This document shows positions 9,800-19,757 of a stretch of DNA of 64,000 nucleotides, in pieces. The notes beneath the pieces were generated by a model. That model had not been told where the DNA came from. It worked only from the letters and a program-made list of their open reading frames with translations, and did not search any database. This DNA comes from Septoria linicola. Taxonomy: Eukaryota; Ascomycota; Dothideomycetes; Mycosphaerellales; Mycosphaerellaceae. The stretch covers positions 372,001 through 436,000 of the forward strand of contig CP099421.1 in assembly GCA_024114885.1 (NCBI GenBank), written 5' to 3'. Within the stretch, counting starts at the first letter, position 1. Each line of letters starts with the position of its first letter. The translations under genes were made by a program, and so were the position numbers.

Positions 9800-11774
9800 C
9801 TATTGTGGTGAGTGGCGACTCATTGATTCATCAAAGCTGACTTGGTGTTTATAGCCGATTGCCGAGTAATCCGGAGCATACAGGTAAACTTCCTTGAGCT
9901 GATCTATCAGATGATCCCAGGCCCGGTGCGAGAGCTTGTTGTAGAGAGCCAAGATCTCGATCTCGTAGAACGTCCTATCTATGGAGTCTTTCGTTCGTTG
10001 ACGAACGTCTTCGGGGTTGATACCGTACCGTCCCACGTCACGCTTGATGCTCTCCATGACATGTTCTGGTGGCCGGATAGCATACTGGAAGTGTATGCTC
10101 ATAGTTTCCGTTTGAACAGGACTTTTGGGCAGAGTGTATCGACGAGGATCCTGGGGGCCAATACCTGAGGAAGCAGTATCACTAGTACCGGAACCATTGA
10201 CAGCGGTATCGACTTTTGGTTTAGGCCACAACGGCTTCGAGCCGCCAGCACGCGCTTCGGCGTTCGGTGCCTCGCGCTTCGGCGTGCTACTACTTCGTGG
10301 TCGGAGAGTCTCTGGTGGCTTCAGTTCTTCGCTGTTGGTCTTCGACTGAGATTTTGTTCTTCGAGGGAGGCGGTCACCACCCTGTGTGCGAGACGGAGAC
10401 ATCTTTCTCATGTCTGCCTGCACAGCTGTGAATCCTTCGCCTTCTTTGAGCCGATAGTTGATGGGCTCTGCATTGCGTCAGTCTAAAGTCTAGGTTTCTA
10501 AAGACACAGGACCTACTCGTGTTTTTGTAAAATTCCGAGTGCCTGATCAGCTCATCGATGTGTGCTCTACCAAGCGCCAGCGGGACGACAAATTTGAATT
10601 CCTCTTCCGTGAAAGTATACTCAAGATCTTGAAGTGCTTCCTGGCTGACGAAACGTTTCGGTAGCCGTGTCATGCCTTTCTTGACCCTAAATAGCTCATC
10701 GTCTGCCACGGCTACTGGACTATCGACACGCACAGGCTTGGTACTAGTGATCTCTTCGTCGTCCACGGACTCTACTGTTGCTTTGAAAGAAGTAGTGGAG
10801 CGGACCTGAGGTCGTAAGGGCGCATCTTGGTGGAGGTTGTTCGCAGTGCCACGTACTGGCTGCTGAAGAGAAATCAGCGAAGAGGTGCATGGACTTGGCT
10901 TTGTACGAAGTTCCGCTGCACTGGAGCTATCAGTATCCTTACGGCGTCGTGCTCTGTTTCTCTTCTCGTTTCCAATTTCGTCCTCGAGCCTCCACCTCGC
11001 TTTTTCACGGCCTTCGCCATAGTTGAGAGTCATGTTCACGTCAAATATGCCGAGCAGACAATACGCCATGTCTTCGCGCTCTGAAGTTTGTCGGTTCCTG
11101 GTCCAAGCCATGCGATCACTGACGCTAAGAGCTTTACTGCTTGCGAAGTCATGGAGGACTGCCTGGGGAATGCTTGTGATATCAGAGATCCGCACGTTGA
11201 GGTTGTCACCAGCGCCTGGGCAGTAACTGAGCTGAGCGCTACCAGGGCGCGTTCTTGTGCACTTGTGACCATAGACTTCCCATTTGCGTGTCAGGAAAAC
11301 CACAGTCTGCGGTGCAAGCAGTTCTTGGAGAGTCCAGCCTCTAGTGAACCATTTACTTCTATAGAAGCTTTCCTTGGCTGCGTGCCTTCCAAAGGCATCG
11401 TTGGATGGCGGCTCCAGATCCGCGAGATAAGCATAACAACAGACAGCGTTCGAGTACCATTTGAACATCGAGTTGATAGCTCGCTGGATTTCTTGGCTAT
11501 TCGTCTTGTCAATGCAGCATGTGTCGATCCAGAGCCAATCGCACCGAAGGTCCGGGCCGCGCTCATATGTTGTGGCATTGTGTTGTCTCACGAAGGCACA
11601 GAATGCCTCGACCTTCTTGTAACCTTCTTTGTGGACGTTGCGTTTCTTCAATACATCCTTGTACGTGCATTCGTCCTGCAGCCATCGATGCGATGCTATC
11701 ACATACTCTGGCGTGTTGGCACCTGTAAACTCTTGCAATTCCAGGCTGTGGATATTGAGAAGTCGAATAGACAT
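9800..11774 (-). CDS. HET-domain protein
   Basis: Two exons, 10517-11774 and 9800-10467, with a 49-nt intron (GTAGGT donor, TGCAG acceptor); the joined frame is 641 residues. The N-terminus is a heterokaryon-incompatibility (HET) domain: YVIASHRWLQDE (about residues 24-35), then CDWLWIDTCCIDKTNSQEIQRAINSMFKWY and WFTRGWTLQELLAP, in the expected order. A later EDMAYCLLGIFDVNMTLNYGEG block is the usual second conserved region. HET proteins trigger cell death on non-self recognition between fused hyphae. The remaining 350 residues are mostly Ser/Arg-rich and disordered, followed by a helical C-terminal segment (PPEHVMESIKRDVGRYG to AWDHLIDQLKEVYLYAPDY) that I do not recognise and that may be a private effector or partner domain. 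Confidence 0.85.
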
Positions 11775-12527
11775 GATCCCTACGCCGGCAAATCTTTTGA
11801 TTGATCCAAGATTCAGGCAGGAGAAGCAAGTCCTTATCCAGCAGCTCGGCGAGGGCGCTGAATGGCTCAGCCGCTCTCGAGTCCCTGTACTTGGAGCGAA
11901 GGAATCGGCTCGCCTACGCTAGAATGCCACAACAAACCCACATCGGGTGGAAGATTGTGCACCTTTGCACAGGCGATACAGTACCGGGCGGCTTCATCGT
12001 ACCGAGATCTTGAACGATGACTGGTGCGAAATCGAGACGCATTGCCTTGCATCAACACCAACCCGTGATGACGCATTTTGGCGGACGACAAAGACCATCA
12101 GCTGTAGCCGCCAGCTCGAAGCTCACAGCTAGCATATGCGGCCTGAAATGGTTTGCTCAGCCACATCTCCGTACCTATATGGGCCGCCCACCATGTCATC
12201 TTCTGAGGGATCGTGGTGCGCACTCACACGTTACCGTGCTCGTGCTGTCATCGGTCAGTGTATCAGGATTCATCAGCCACATGGCACGCGATCCTCATCG
12301 TAGGCCACAGAGCATTCTATTACAGCAGTGGTCAGATCTGATGCGATACATGAATTGGGTGTGAGATGCAAGGAATAATGGAAAGAGCGCGCCGAAAACA
12401 TGCCGACTTTGACAGATAGCTCAGTATGGTCGCTACGCATGCGGTCTAGATTGTTTGCTCCGGAACAGGCTCATCGGCCATCCAGATACGAAAGTCCATT
12501 GCAGGACACTCTTCCATGCCAGACTTT
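11775..12527. other. intergenic with one coding-like fragment
   Basis: Upstream of the HET gene. On the minus strand at about 11,867-12,000 a frame reads YDEAARYCIACAKVHNLPP, with a CxxC pair reminiscent of fungal F-box-type proteins, but I could not connect it to a start or to exons. It may be a gene relic. Nothing else seen. Confidence 0.3.
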
Positions 12528-13469
12528 CTAGTTCAACATATCCAACAGAGTCGGTCGAGCTGCGAGCACATACTGCCATGCTGCGCTGCATCTTTGGTTT
12601 GAAGTCAGAGATTTGGCCTTGACATCGAGGACTCACGATGAAGCGCCAGCATGTGTCGCAGATGCGCCTGTGTTCTGTCGTGCTCGGCGCATATAGATAG
12701 GTCTTCGTCCAGCCCGACGATCTCTTCAGCAGTCCTGCCACCCTCATCATCGACGCGTCTGTAGTCTGTCACAACCTTAGCAACAGGCCTGTCAATGTCT
12801 TGATTTGGCAATACACTCACGCCAGTTCCAAGATCCACCGGCCTCTGCATAACGTTGAGACCATCGCAAATCTGAATGTGCTTCTTTCAATCTATCAGCT
12901 GCAGCTTTCTGTTTCATTGTCATACCCCATGCCCCGAGGTAGTCGACACCAGTGTAGTGCGCGATGGGATCTCCGTCCTGCTCAGGCCGATCAACACGCT
13001 CTCGCGTTGTTCGGGCCGGATCGAGAAAGAAATAACGCAGTTCATGCTCGGATGCGCGATAACTAGCCCAGGCTTGAGAATCTTCACACCACGCAGCTCC
13101 CAGTAGTCGGAAACAGTCAGCGATGCTAAGGAATGGATCTCGAGATCTCATCTCGGGTATCACAGTCTCGACAGGCAGTTCTCCAGGGAGTGTCCATTCG
13201 CCATACATTGATAGAGTAGCATCTCGGCAGATCGAGGGAGAGTCGTAAGAGCTAGCTCTTTGGGACTGATCGAACCAGTCGTTATCCCATATAGCACCTA
13301 ATTGCTGGAAACAGGTCAATTCTGTGCGAGTGGGACCTTGAGTAGTCATGTCTGGTATCAATATCTCGAACGGAATGGCTGCATCGAGGAGCCATGCGCC
13401 ATGAGGAGAGCGGCTGGGGTCTGGACATGGGATAACTTGGAGTACGCCATTTTTGCGGTGTTCGTCCAT
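12528..13469 (-). CDS. hypothetical protein, three exons
   Basis: Exons 12821-13469, 12637-12765 and 12528-12580, introns 12766-12820 and 12581-12636 (both with GTGAGT donors), giving 276 residues from the ATG at 13469. Not recognised. The N-terminal 150 residues contain two similar units: an IPFEILIPDM segment followed by CFQQLGAIWDNDW, then LPVETVIPEM followed by CFRLLGAAWCEDS, so the protein has an internal duplication of about 60 residues. The C-terminal third is charged and helical (MKQKAAADRLKEAHSDLRW). The last splice acceptor is the least certain; it was chosen because it gives an in-frame stop. The start lies 398 bp from the divergent amidohydrolase gene, so a shared promoter is possible. 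Confidence 0.55.
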
Positions 13470-13867
13470 GGCTGTGAAATGATCGTTGTGCAGCGAAGTT
13501 GGTCTTGTCAAGGAGTGATATGACAAGGTACTGTCTTCAAAGGAAGAGAAGCAAGCATGAAGTGACAACTAAGCGCCCAGCGTGAGGCTGCAGCGAGTGC
13601 TGTGCCGCACAAGGGCTTGGCACTCACGAAGCACGTGCGACCACGCCAGCAAGGCTCAGTGGTATATTGTTCTAAAGTGAACTCGAAATGGCCGCTTGCT
13701 CTCAAGTCCAAAATGCACCTTCGTCGATCAGCTCCCAGAATAGATGCAGGAACTCCGGGTGGCATGCCGAACCATCGGTGCTCGCTTAGCCAAGCTTGAT
13801 AACCTGCTTGACACGTTCATCATTTTTCTCTAATTTGTCGTTCAAGAGACCAAGCATCGTCGCCAAG
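13470..13867. promoter_or_regulatory. divergent intergenic promoter region
   Basis: 398 bp between the start codons of the minus-strand hypothetical gene and the plus-strand amidohydrolase. It must hold both promoters. I see no clear TATA box or factor site. Confidence 0.4.
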
Positions 13868-15202
13868 ATGGTTCTCAAGCCTACCTGGAAGAATTCTGTC
13901 AAGATCCACACGGACTGCCTGTTCGACTCCAAACAGAAGGCGTTCGTCAGTGACACGACAATCGTTGTTGATAGAGACACGGGCCTGATAACTCATGTCT
14001 ACCAGTGCAAACAGTCGGTGCCACTCACAGTTGAGAACTCAGACATTGACCTGCGCGGGAAATGCGTTCTCCCAGGCCTGGTAGATGCCCACACTCACAT
14101 CTTTCTGCATCCATACTCCGAAACTCCGTCTCTCAACCAGGAGCGAGACGAGAGCATTATCGAGCGCACAATCAGAGCTACAAACCACTGTCGCGCTGCA
14201 CTATTAGCTGGATTCACCACCTACCGTGACCTGGGTACCGAGTCCGCGGGCCATGCAGACGTGCATGTTCGCAATGCTATCAATCGCGGCCTTATACCAG
14301 GACCCCGGATCTTCTGCGCCACTGAAGCCCTGGCAAGTAGTGGTGGCTACGAGATTCGCATGGAGTCTCGGATCAATGGTGTCGAGACCCCACGCCTGTC
14401 AGATCCATGCGATGGCGTTGTCGGAGTTCGAGCTGCAGTTCGTCGGAGACTCGGCGCCGGTGCTGATATCATCAAGTTTTACGCAGATTATCGCAAACGC
14501 GCTTTGAGGTTCCCAGAGAGTAATTGGCCTGGTGAACCAGATATCCAGCATGCGCCTGGCTGGCGGGGCTTGTACAATGACAGAAGTCCCAATCTGCTTC
14601 AGTTCAATCAGGAAGAGGCGAATGAGATCGTGCGAGAAGCTAGAGCGTCTAGAGCTCCTGTTGCTGCACATGCTCAGAGCGCAGAGGCCGTGTCAATCGC
14701 TGCGAAAGCTGGCGTGACATCAGTCGAGCATGCTTTTGAGCCGTGGGAGGGCACAGGTGCCATGCAAGCTTTGAAGGAGAACGGTGTCATCTTTGTGCCT
14801 ACCTTGAGTGTGCTCGAAGATGCACTAAAGGGGCGAGGGAAAGACTTCGACAAGGTGCTGGCTCAGACGAAAGCTGCGTTTGATGCAGGTATCAAGCTTG
14901 CAGCAGGAGGAGATACAGGAGCTGTTCCACATGGTGAGAATGCTAAAGAGCTGGAGCTTCTTCTCGCAGCTGGTGTACCCCTTAATGAAGTACTTACAGC
15001 TGCGACCCTTCATGGCTGGGAGGCTTATGGAGGTCACTGGTCTGGCAGAAAGTTTGGCTGGCTTGGAGAAGGCTATGCAGCAGATATTGTGGCTCTTGAT
15101 GGTGATGTTAGGGAGAATATTGAAGCGTTACGGCATGTGGACTTCGTCATGAAAGATGGGAAAGTTTGGAAGAAAGATGGACAGGCAGTAGGAATGATAT
15201 GA
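13868..15202 (+). CDS. metal-dependent amidohydrolase (imidazolonepropionase-like)
   Basis: Intronless, 444 residues from ATG at 13868. All metal ligands of the amidohydrolase-1 superfamily are present: DAHTHIF (His75, His77), DIIKFYADY (Lys203, probably carboxylated), VAAHAQSAEA (His268), SVEHAFE (His288) and AAGGDTG (Asp349). An N-terminal beta strand (DLRGKCVLPGLVDAH) and a C-terminal GEGYAADIVALDGD sandwich complete the fold. The closest general class is the imidazolonepropionase/prolidase-like amidohydrolases, which include fungal secreted ochratoxinase-type enzymes. No signal peptide is visible here, so it is likely cytosolic. Substrate cannot be predicted; hydrolysis of an amide or cyclic amide bond is expected from the family. 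Confidence 0.87.
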   Translation: MVLKPTWKNSVKIHTDCLFDSKQKAFVSDTTIVVDRDTGLITHVYQCKQSVPLTVENSDIDLRGKCVLPGLVDAHTHIFLHPYSETPSLNQERDESIIERTIRATNHCRAALLAGFTTYRDLGTESAGHADVHVRNAINRGLIPGPRIFCATEALASSGGYEIRMESRINGVETPRLSDPCDGVVGVRAAVRRRLGAGADIIKFYADYRKRALRFPESNWPGEPDIQHAPGWRGLYNDRSPNLLQFNQEEANEIVREARASRAPVAAHAQSAEAVSIAAKAGVTSVEHAFEPWEGTGAMQALKENGVIFVPTLSVLEDALKGRGKDFDKVLAQTKAAFDAGIKLAAGGDTGAVPHGENAKELELLLAAGVPLNEVLTAATLHGWEAYGGHWSGRKFGWLGEGYAADIVALDGDVRENIEALRHVDFVMKDGKVWKKDGQAVGMI

Positions 15203-15752
15203 ACTTTGCTAAGAAAGTGGTGATGGTTTATAGGAGCGTGAGCTACTCGTGAAAAGCAATCGCCAAGCACAATTCACTGCCTTTGTTCATTCGGCCCGAC
15301 ATTTACCGAGCTTCGCCCAGGGACTACTCAGAAGACCGGTGAACACCTCTTGCTTCCTCTTAATGTGCCCTTGGAAACCTTTGTCAACGTAATACTCGGA
15401 AGAAATGTGCGTTGAACTTTGATACAGGCGAGAAGATAGCTCCGATCCCAATGCACGATTTGAAGCTCTCTGCTTACACGGCCTCGGCTCAGATCCTTTC
15501 AGCTGCCAAGTTGCACCTCCACCTGGGGGCTGGTCTTGCCCAGAGAATAGGCACATACCCGCTGCAGTATGCATAGAGCTATGGCTTTCCATCCGGCCAC
15601 GATAGGCCATGAGGTGCGGCTCCGCTGTTGTTCTCAGCCGCCACCGTTTATGGCGACAGTCGGCAATTCGGGCAGCCTTGTTTCTGTTACACATACTCAG
15701 GGCGATTCCCAGCTTTCTTCCTCTCTCTGTTTGTATCTTTCCAGAGCTCATA
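15203..15752. other. intergenic, no gene seen
   Basis: Spacer between two plus-strand genes. A pyrimidine-rich run with TCTTTC lies just before the next start codon, usual for fungal promoters. No RNA gene or repeat seen. Confidence 0.45.
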
Positions 15753-17803
15753 ATGAGTGACCCCAAAGATGTCGATGCGCTACTCAGGCAGCTGGACGCA
15801 CACCGCGATGCATACATGGCGACCTTCCAGCAGATGCATGATCTGCTAGCACGCCAGCTGGCCGCATCGGCAACGAATCCTTCGGGCCCGATTTTGCCAC
15901 AAAGTCCCACGAACGCCAATGTCAAAGCCAGAGCGCTCGGAAGAGAGCATCGTCCACGCCTTTCATTCTCGCTATCAGATGCGCGAAAATCCTCGTTGGG
16001 CCTGGCGGCTATACCGGCTTCTACTGCTTCTCGGAATACTGGCGAAGATTCTGATGATGATGACTGCGACTACGCCCTCTATGTGCATGAACCGCTTCGA
16101 AAGCAGATGTACGACGACGATGGGCTTCGCAAGCATCTCATGTCACACGACTGGCAAAATGGTTCCAAGGACATACTGGACGGCATCGTCGGTGTTCCCA
16201 CTAGGATTCTCCAAGGAGAGTTATTCCCAGCAAGCGAGGCTTAGTATCGGATCGCAGTGATCACACCCATTACCAAGTCTGGGATGTTGGGGCTGACGGA
16301 GCACCAATTGCCATTGGTGCCGAATCCGTAGACAGCAGTCTTTCTGGGCCTGTGGAACGCCATCAGGCAGGTGAATCCTGCTAACAGGGAGCACCAAGCA
16401 GTCGGAAGGATTACGGTCGTCCGAGATCCTAGTCCTATGCTTTTCGGCGCGATCCACTTGACTCATCATGCCACATTCGACGTTGACCAAATTTTTGACC
16501 TTCTTGTGGAACCTGGGGTATCGAAAGCAAAGTTCAATGGGGCCTACCACGAGGATGAGCGGCAGCAGCGAAGCTTTGTGTTTTCTCTTGAATACTACAC
16601 CTTGATCGGCGAGGGCTGCAAGCCGATGCACTGGCAGAAAGCCGATCTTCAGGAGAAGGAGAATAGTTACGACATACGAATCACGCGCTGCAGCTCCATT
16701 GTCGCACTATCGCTGAGCGGCGAGCACATCAAGAGAGTGAACAATCATCAGCGCCGAGCCAGAACCAAACACGGGTTTGCGTACGACCCCTTCGCCGCCT
16801 GGCAAGTGCTCAATGTGGGAGCTTATCCGGATTTGAAGTCAAGCGGTGATGTACACGACCCTTCCAAACACTATGTCAACGGCGTGGAAGCTTTCTTGAT
16901 CACATTGCTTGGCGAGTTTCGCGATGCCCATAAACGCTACGAGCACATCATGGAAGAGATTGCTCGGATCACTAGGCCTCCGGATGACTTTATGTTCGAC
17001 CTGAAGGTCAGAGATAAGCTGCAATTCGAGGACGAGGAATACACTTTCTCTCGCCGTTACTTCTGGGCCTATCAGACTCTGGGAACCATGAACTCCTCTA
17101 TCAAAGCCATGGTCGACGCATACGAGGATACATTCGTAGAAGATGTGTGGGAAGGTAAGCACAAGACCATCTGGTCTATCCTGGACGAGGCGAATCCTCG
17201 TAGCCCGTATTATAGAACTAGAATGTATTCGCTCAAGAAGAAGTTCGAGCGCGAGATCTCGAGATTCAAGACGTTGATGCGAGAGATTCGCGAGCACAGA
17301 GAGGAAGTGGTAGGCCTGCGAGAAGAGCTGTTCGTTGGGACTTCTATTCACGAGAGTCGCAATTCGGTCAAGAACACTGAGATCACGATTCAGCGTAAGT
17401 TCCACTGGCCTGTTCACTAATTTCATTTCAACACTGACCCCGATTGCAGAGGGCCACAACATCAAGCTTCTGACACTTGTGTCGATTTTCTTCCTACCCT
17501 TGACCTTTGTCACATCCGTCTTTGGTACGTAACTTTTCCTGGGGTGACAGGTCTACCAATAAAGCAACGTGCTAGCGCCTAACTTCCACTCCAGGTATGA
17601 CCAATATGCCCGAGGAACGGCAATACTGGCATTTCGGCATCGTCACTGCAACTGTCTGCGTTCCTTTCTTCATTCTCATCGGCTCCCTCAACACAGTTCG
17701 TGGCATGACATTCTGGCGAAAGAAGACACGCAATGGAGTTCAGCACGCGCTTGATGCGGTCGCGTGGATACGAGGCCGACCACGCAAGAGAGCCACCAAG
17801 TAA
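15753..17803 (+). CDS. CorA-like Mg2+ transporter-family membrane protein, frame interrupted
   Basis: Start ATG at 15753. The C-terminal part is clear: a long helical region (EREISRFKTLMREIREHREEV), a 55-nt intron (17395-17449), GHNIKLLTLVSIFFLPLTFVTSVFG, a 70-nt intron (17525-17594), then MTNMPEERQYWHFG and a second membrane helix. VFGMTNMP is the fungal form of the CorA GMN signature, placing the gene with Mg2+ transporter-like fungal proteins. As written the frame breaks twice: around 16,229 family sequence moves to another frame (SKRGLVSDRSDHTHYQVWDVG) and around 16,345 returns (LWNAIRQVNP then VGRITVVRDPSP). The shifts compensate each other. A TAA at 17801 is followed in the same frame by 93 further codons to a TAG at 18083-18085 (see findings). 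Confidence 0.72.
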
Positions 17804-18085
17804 GACAGTGACGACGACCTGAGCAGGCCGAGCAGTCGCGTATCCGTAGATCGTCCACAGATCGAGTCGAACGAAAGTGCTACTGCTATACGCTTGCGAA
17901 GGTGGTCGACAAATCAGAAAGTAGAGTTCCAAGAGAAAGAGCTTGAGGCTGAGGAGTCGCGAGATAATCTTGGCGTAGGAATTGCTGTCAAGCGGCCGCC
18001 GGAGGCGCACACGAGGCGGTCCAGTATCGCTCGACTTTGGTCTGAGGAGAATAAGCGAACTGTCATGGGCAGGCAAGATGTATAG

Positions 18086-19757
18086 CGGCAAGTGATATTG
18101 ATGTCGAACAGCCTATTTCTCCACGAGATGCAAGTGGCCGTCCCACCCTCTCTATTGGTGGTCATTGCTCTACACGGCTGCGTTGTGCAACTCTGCGCAC
18201 AAGATCTCGCCTGGGTGTAAATCGACAGGACACCGAGGATCGTGTCATGCATGCAGCCGGACGATGGCAGCGCTTCCTGCGGGCTTTATACGTGCCGTTA
18301 TCGTTATTACACCCGAGAGTGGGGCGATCGCGAAGAAGAGTGAGTCACGATAAAGCTGGAAACATCATCTCAAAGCGATGGGGCAAACTTTGAGCAGAAG
18401 CGGGACCATAGACCGGAGCGCCCATCCTGGTGGTATACCACTGCCTATCACGCTGCTTGGCGGCACGAGATCTGGTAATGCTCAGAAGGGACCGCTGTCT
18501 GATGACCTTCCTGTCGCCAAGGAAGGGGTATTGTCGACACGAGTATGTTGCACAGGAGCGGCGCCTCTGCAGTGTCGCGTCACACAACCTTTGTTTGACA
18601 TTGACGGCATGGACACCTTCAGGCTACAGTCCAGGCTTGCTCCTCGGTGATGAATCGTCGGGTTCTGCGTGTTTCTGCAATGCACCAGTCCCAAAGGCCC
18701 TGCTGACGTCCCATGACGGCGGGTTGAGCAGCACGCTAAGACATATGGAGGTCTTCTTGCCCATACTACCACGCTGTGCTCACCTCTTTTGGCCACTTTC
18801 CAACAATGCCGCCCCCCTTGCTAGCGATGATTCGCGCTGCGTGCTGGTCCGAGAGACTGATCAACCCACCCAAGTGCTACTCAATCGGGCTGTGCTGCCA
18901 AAGTGCGCGAGCTGATTATCTTGATACACGATCGAAGTAGCCAGCTTTGAGACTCCAAAACCCAACACACGCCTGCTTGGCGTGGGCAAGCCCGCCCAAC
19001 GGCACTGTCAAAGTGATAATTGAATCGCGTGCCTGCAGCGCTGTGGTTGTTGCCGGTCAAAAACCTTTGGTCGGAAACTATTTAGTGACACTGTCACTGG
19101 GATAGAGGGCCGCGAGGCAGTGATGTGACCGAAACTTGACCATAAACATCGCTCGCCTGTCATCCACCTCGAAGAGCGGCCATAAAGGTGCACACAGTCC
19201 GCACCACGGTCCCGCGTTCGCTGGACTGAGCTTCGATAAGCCTTCAGATCAGCCAAGGTGGACAGAGGGCCTGTTGTTGGGCAAAGGCAGCCACATAAGA
19301 CACCTGACAGAGTCAGCGCTTGTATCGAGACAGCAAATCAACCCACCACTCGCTTAAACTTTTCTGGTTCCAGTGGCATCTCAGCCATTGTGATATGGTC
19401 CAGTATACGGCTGTCCTTGCGCGGCATCAATGCGCATCAAGCGGGGAGAAGTATGGTTCATCATGCCTCGATTGTTCTCAACCTAATCCCACTATTTGAG
19501 CACGCCACCAGTCAACAAGCCACCACCCACAAAGTGATGTGGATGGGCCTCGAATGCGAACCGATCATAGATGCAGCCACGGATCAGCTGCATCTAGAGA
19601 CTCACGCAGTCGCGTACCGTCTTGTGTTGAGAAATCTTGTGGTGGGCCAGGCGCGTCGGCTGCGTGAAAGAAGGATTGATTGTACTGGGTCCGGTGTTTC
19701 AGCGTTCGAAGAGGGGGTAGGTCGCAAGGCCATGGAGATCCATCGGCGTATGGATGC
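18086..19757. other. long intergenic region, no gene seen
   Basis: About 1.7 kb between the CorA-like gene and the ankyrin gene (which converge). Open frames exist on both strands but none shows family motifs, natural composition or splice logic. No repeats or tRNA-like structure noticed. Confidence 0.4.

Noticed and set aside
11867..12000. CxxC-containing minus-strand fragment like part of an F-box-type protein
   Set aside because: Could not be joined to a start codon or neighbouring exons; reported only as a coding-like fragment.
16371..16401. 31-nt intron (GTGAAT to AGCAG) that would also bridge frames in the CorA-like gene
   Set aside because: Phase fits, but it would discard the family-like LWNAIRQVNPANREH segment and is too short for a fungal intron.
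18430..18915. 161-codon plus-strand open frame
   Set aside because: Unnatural composition with many Cys and Arg, no motif, and no plausible exons around it.
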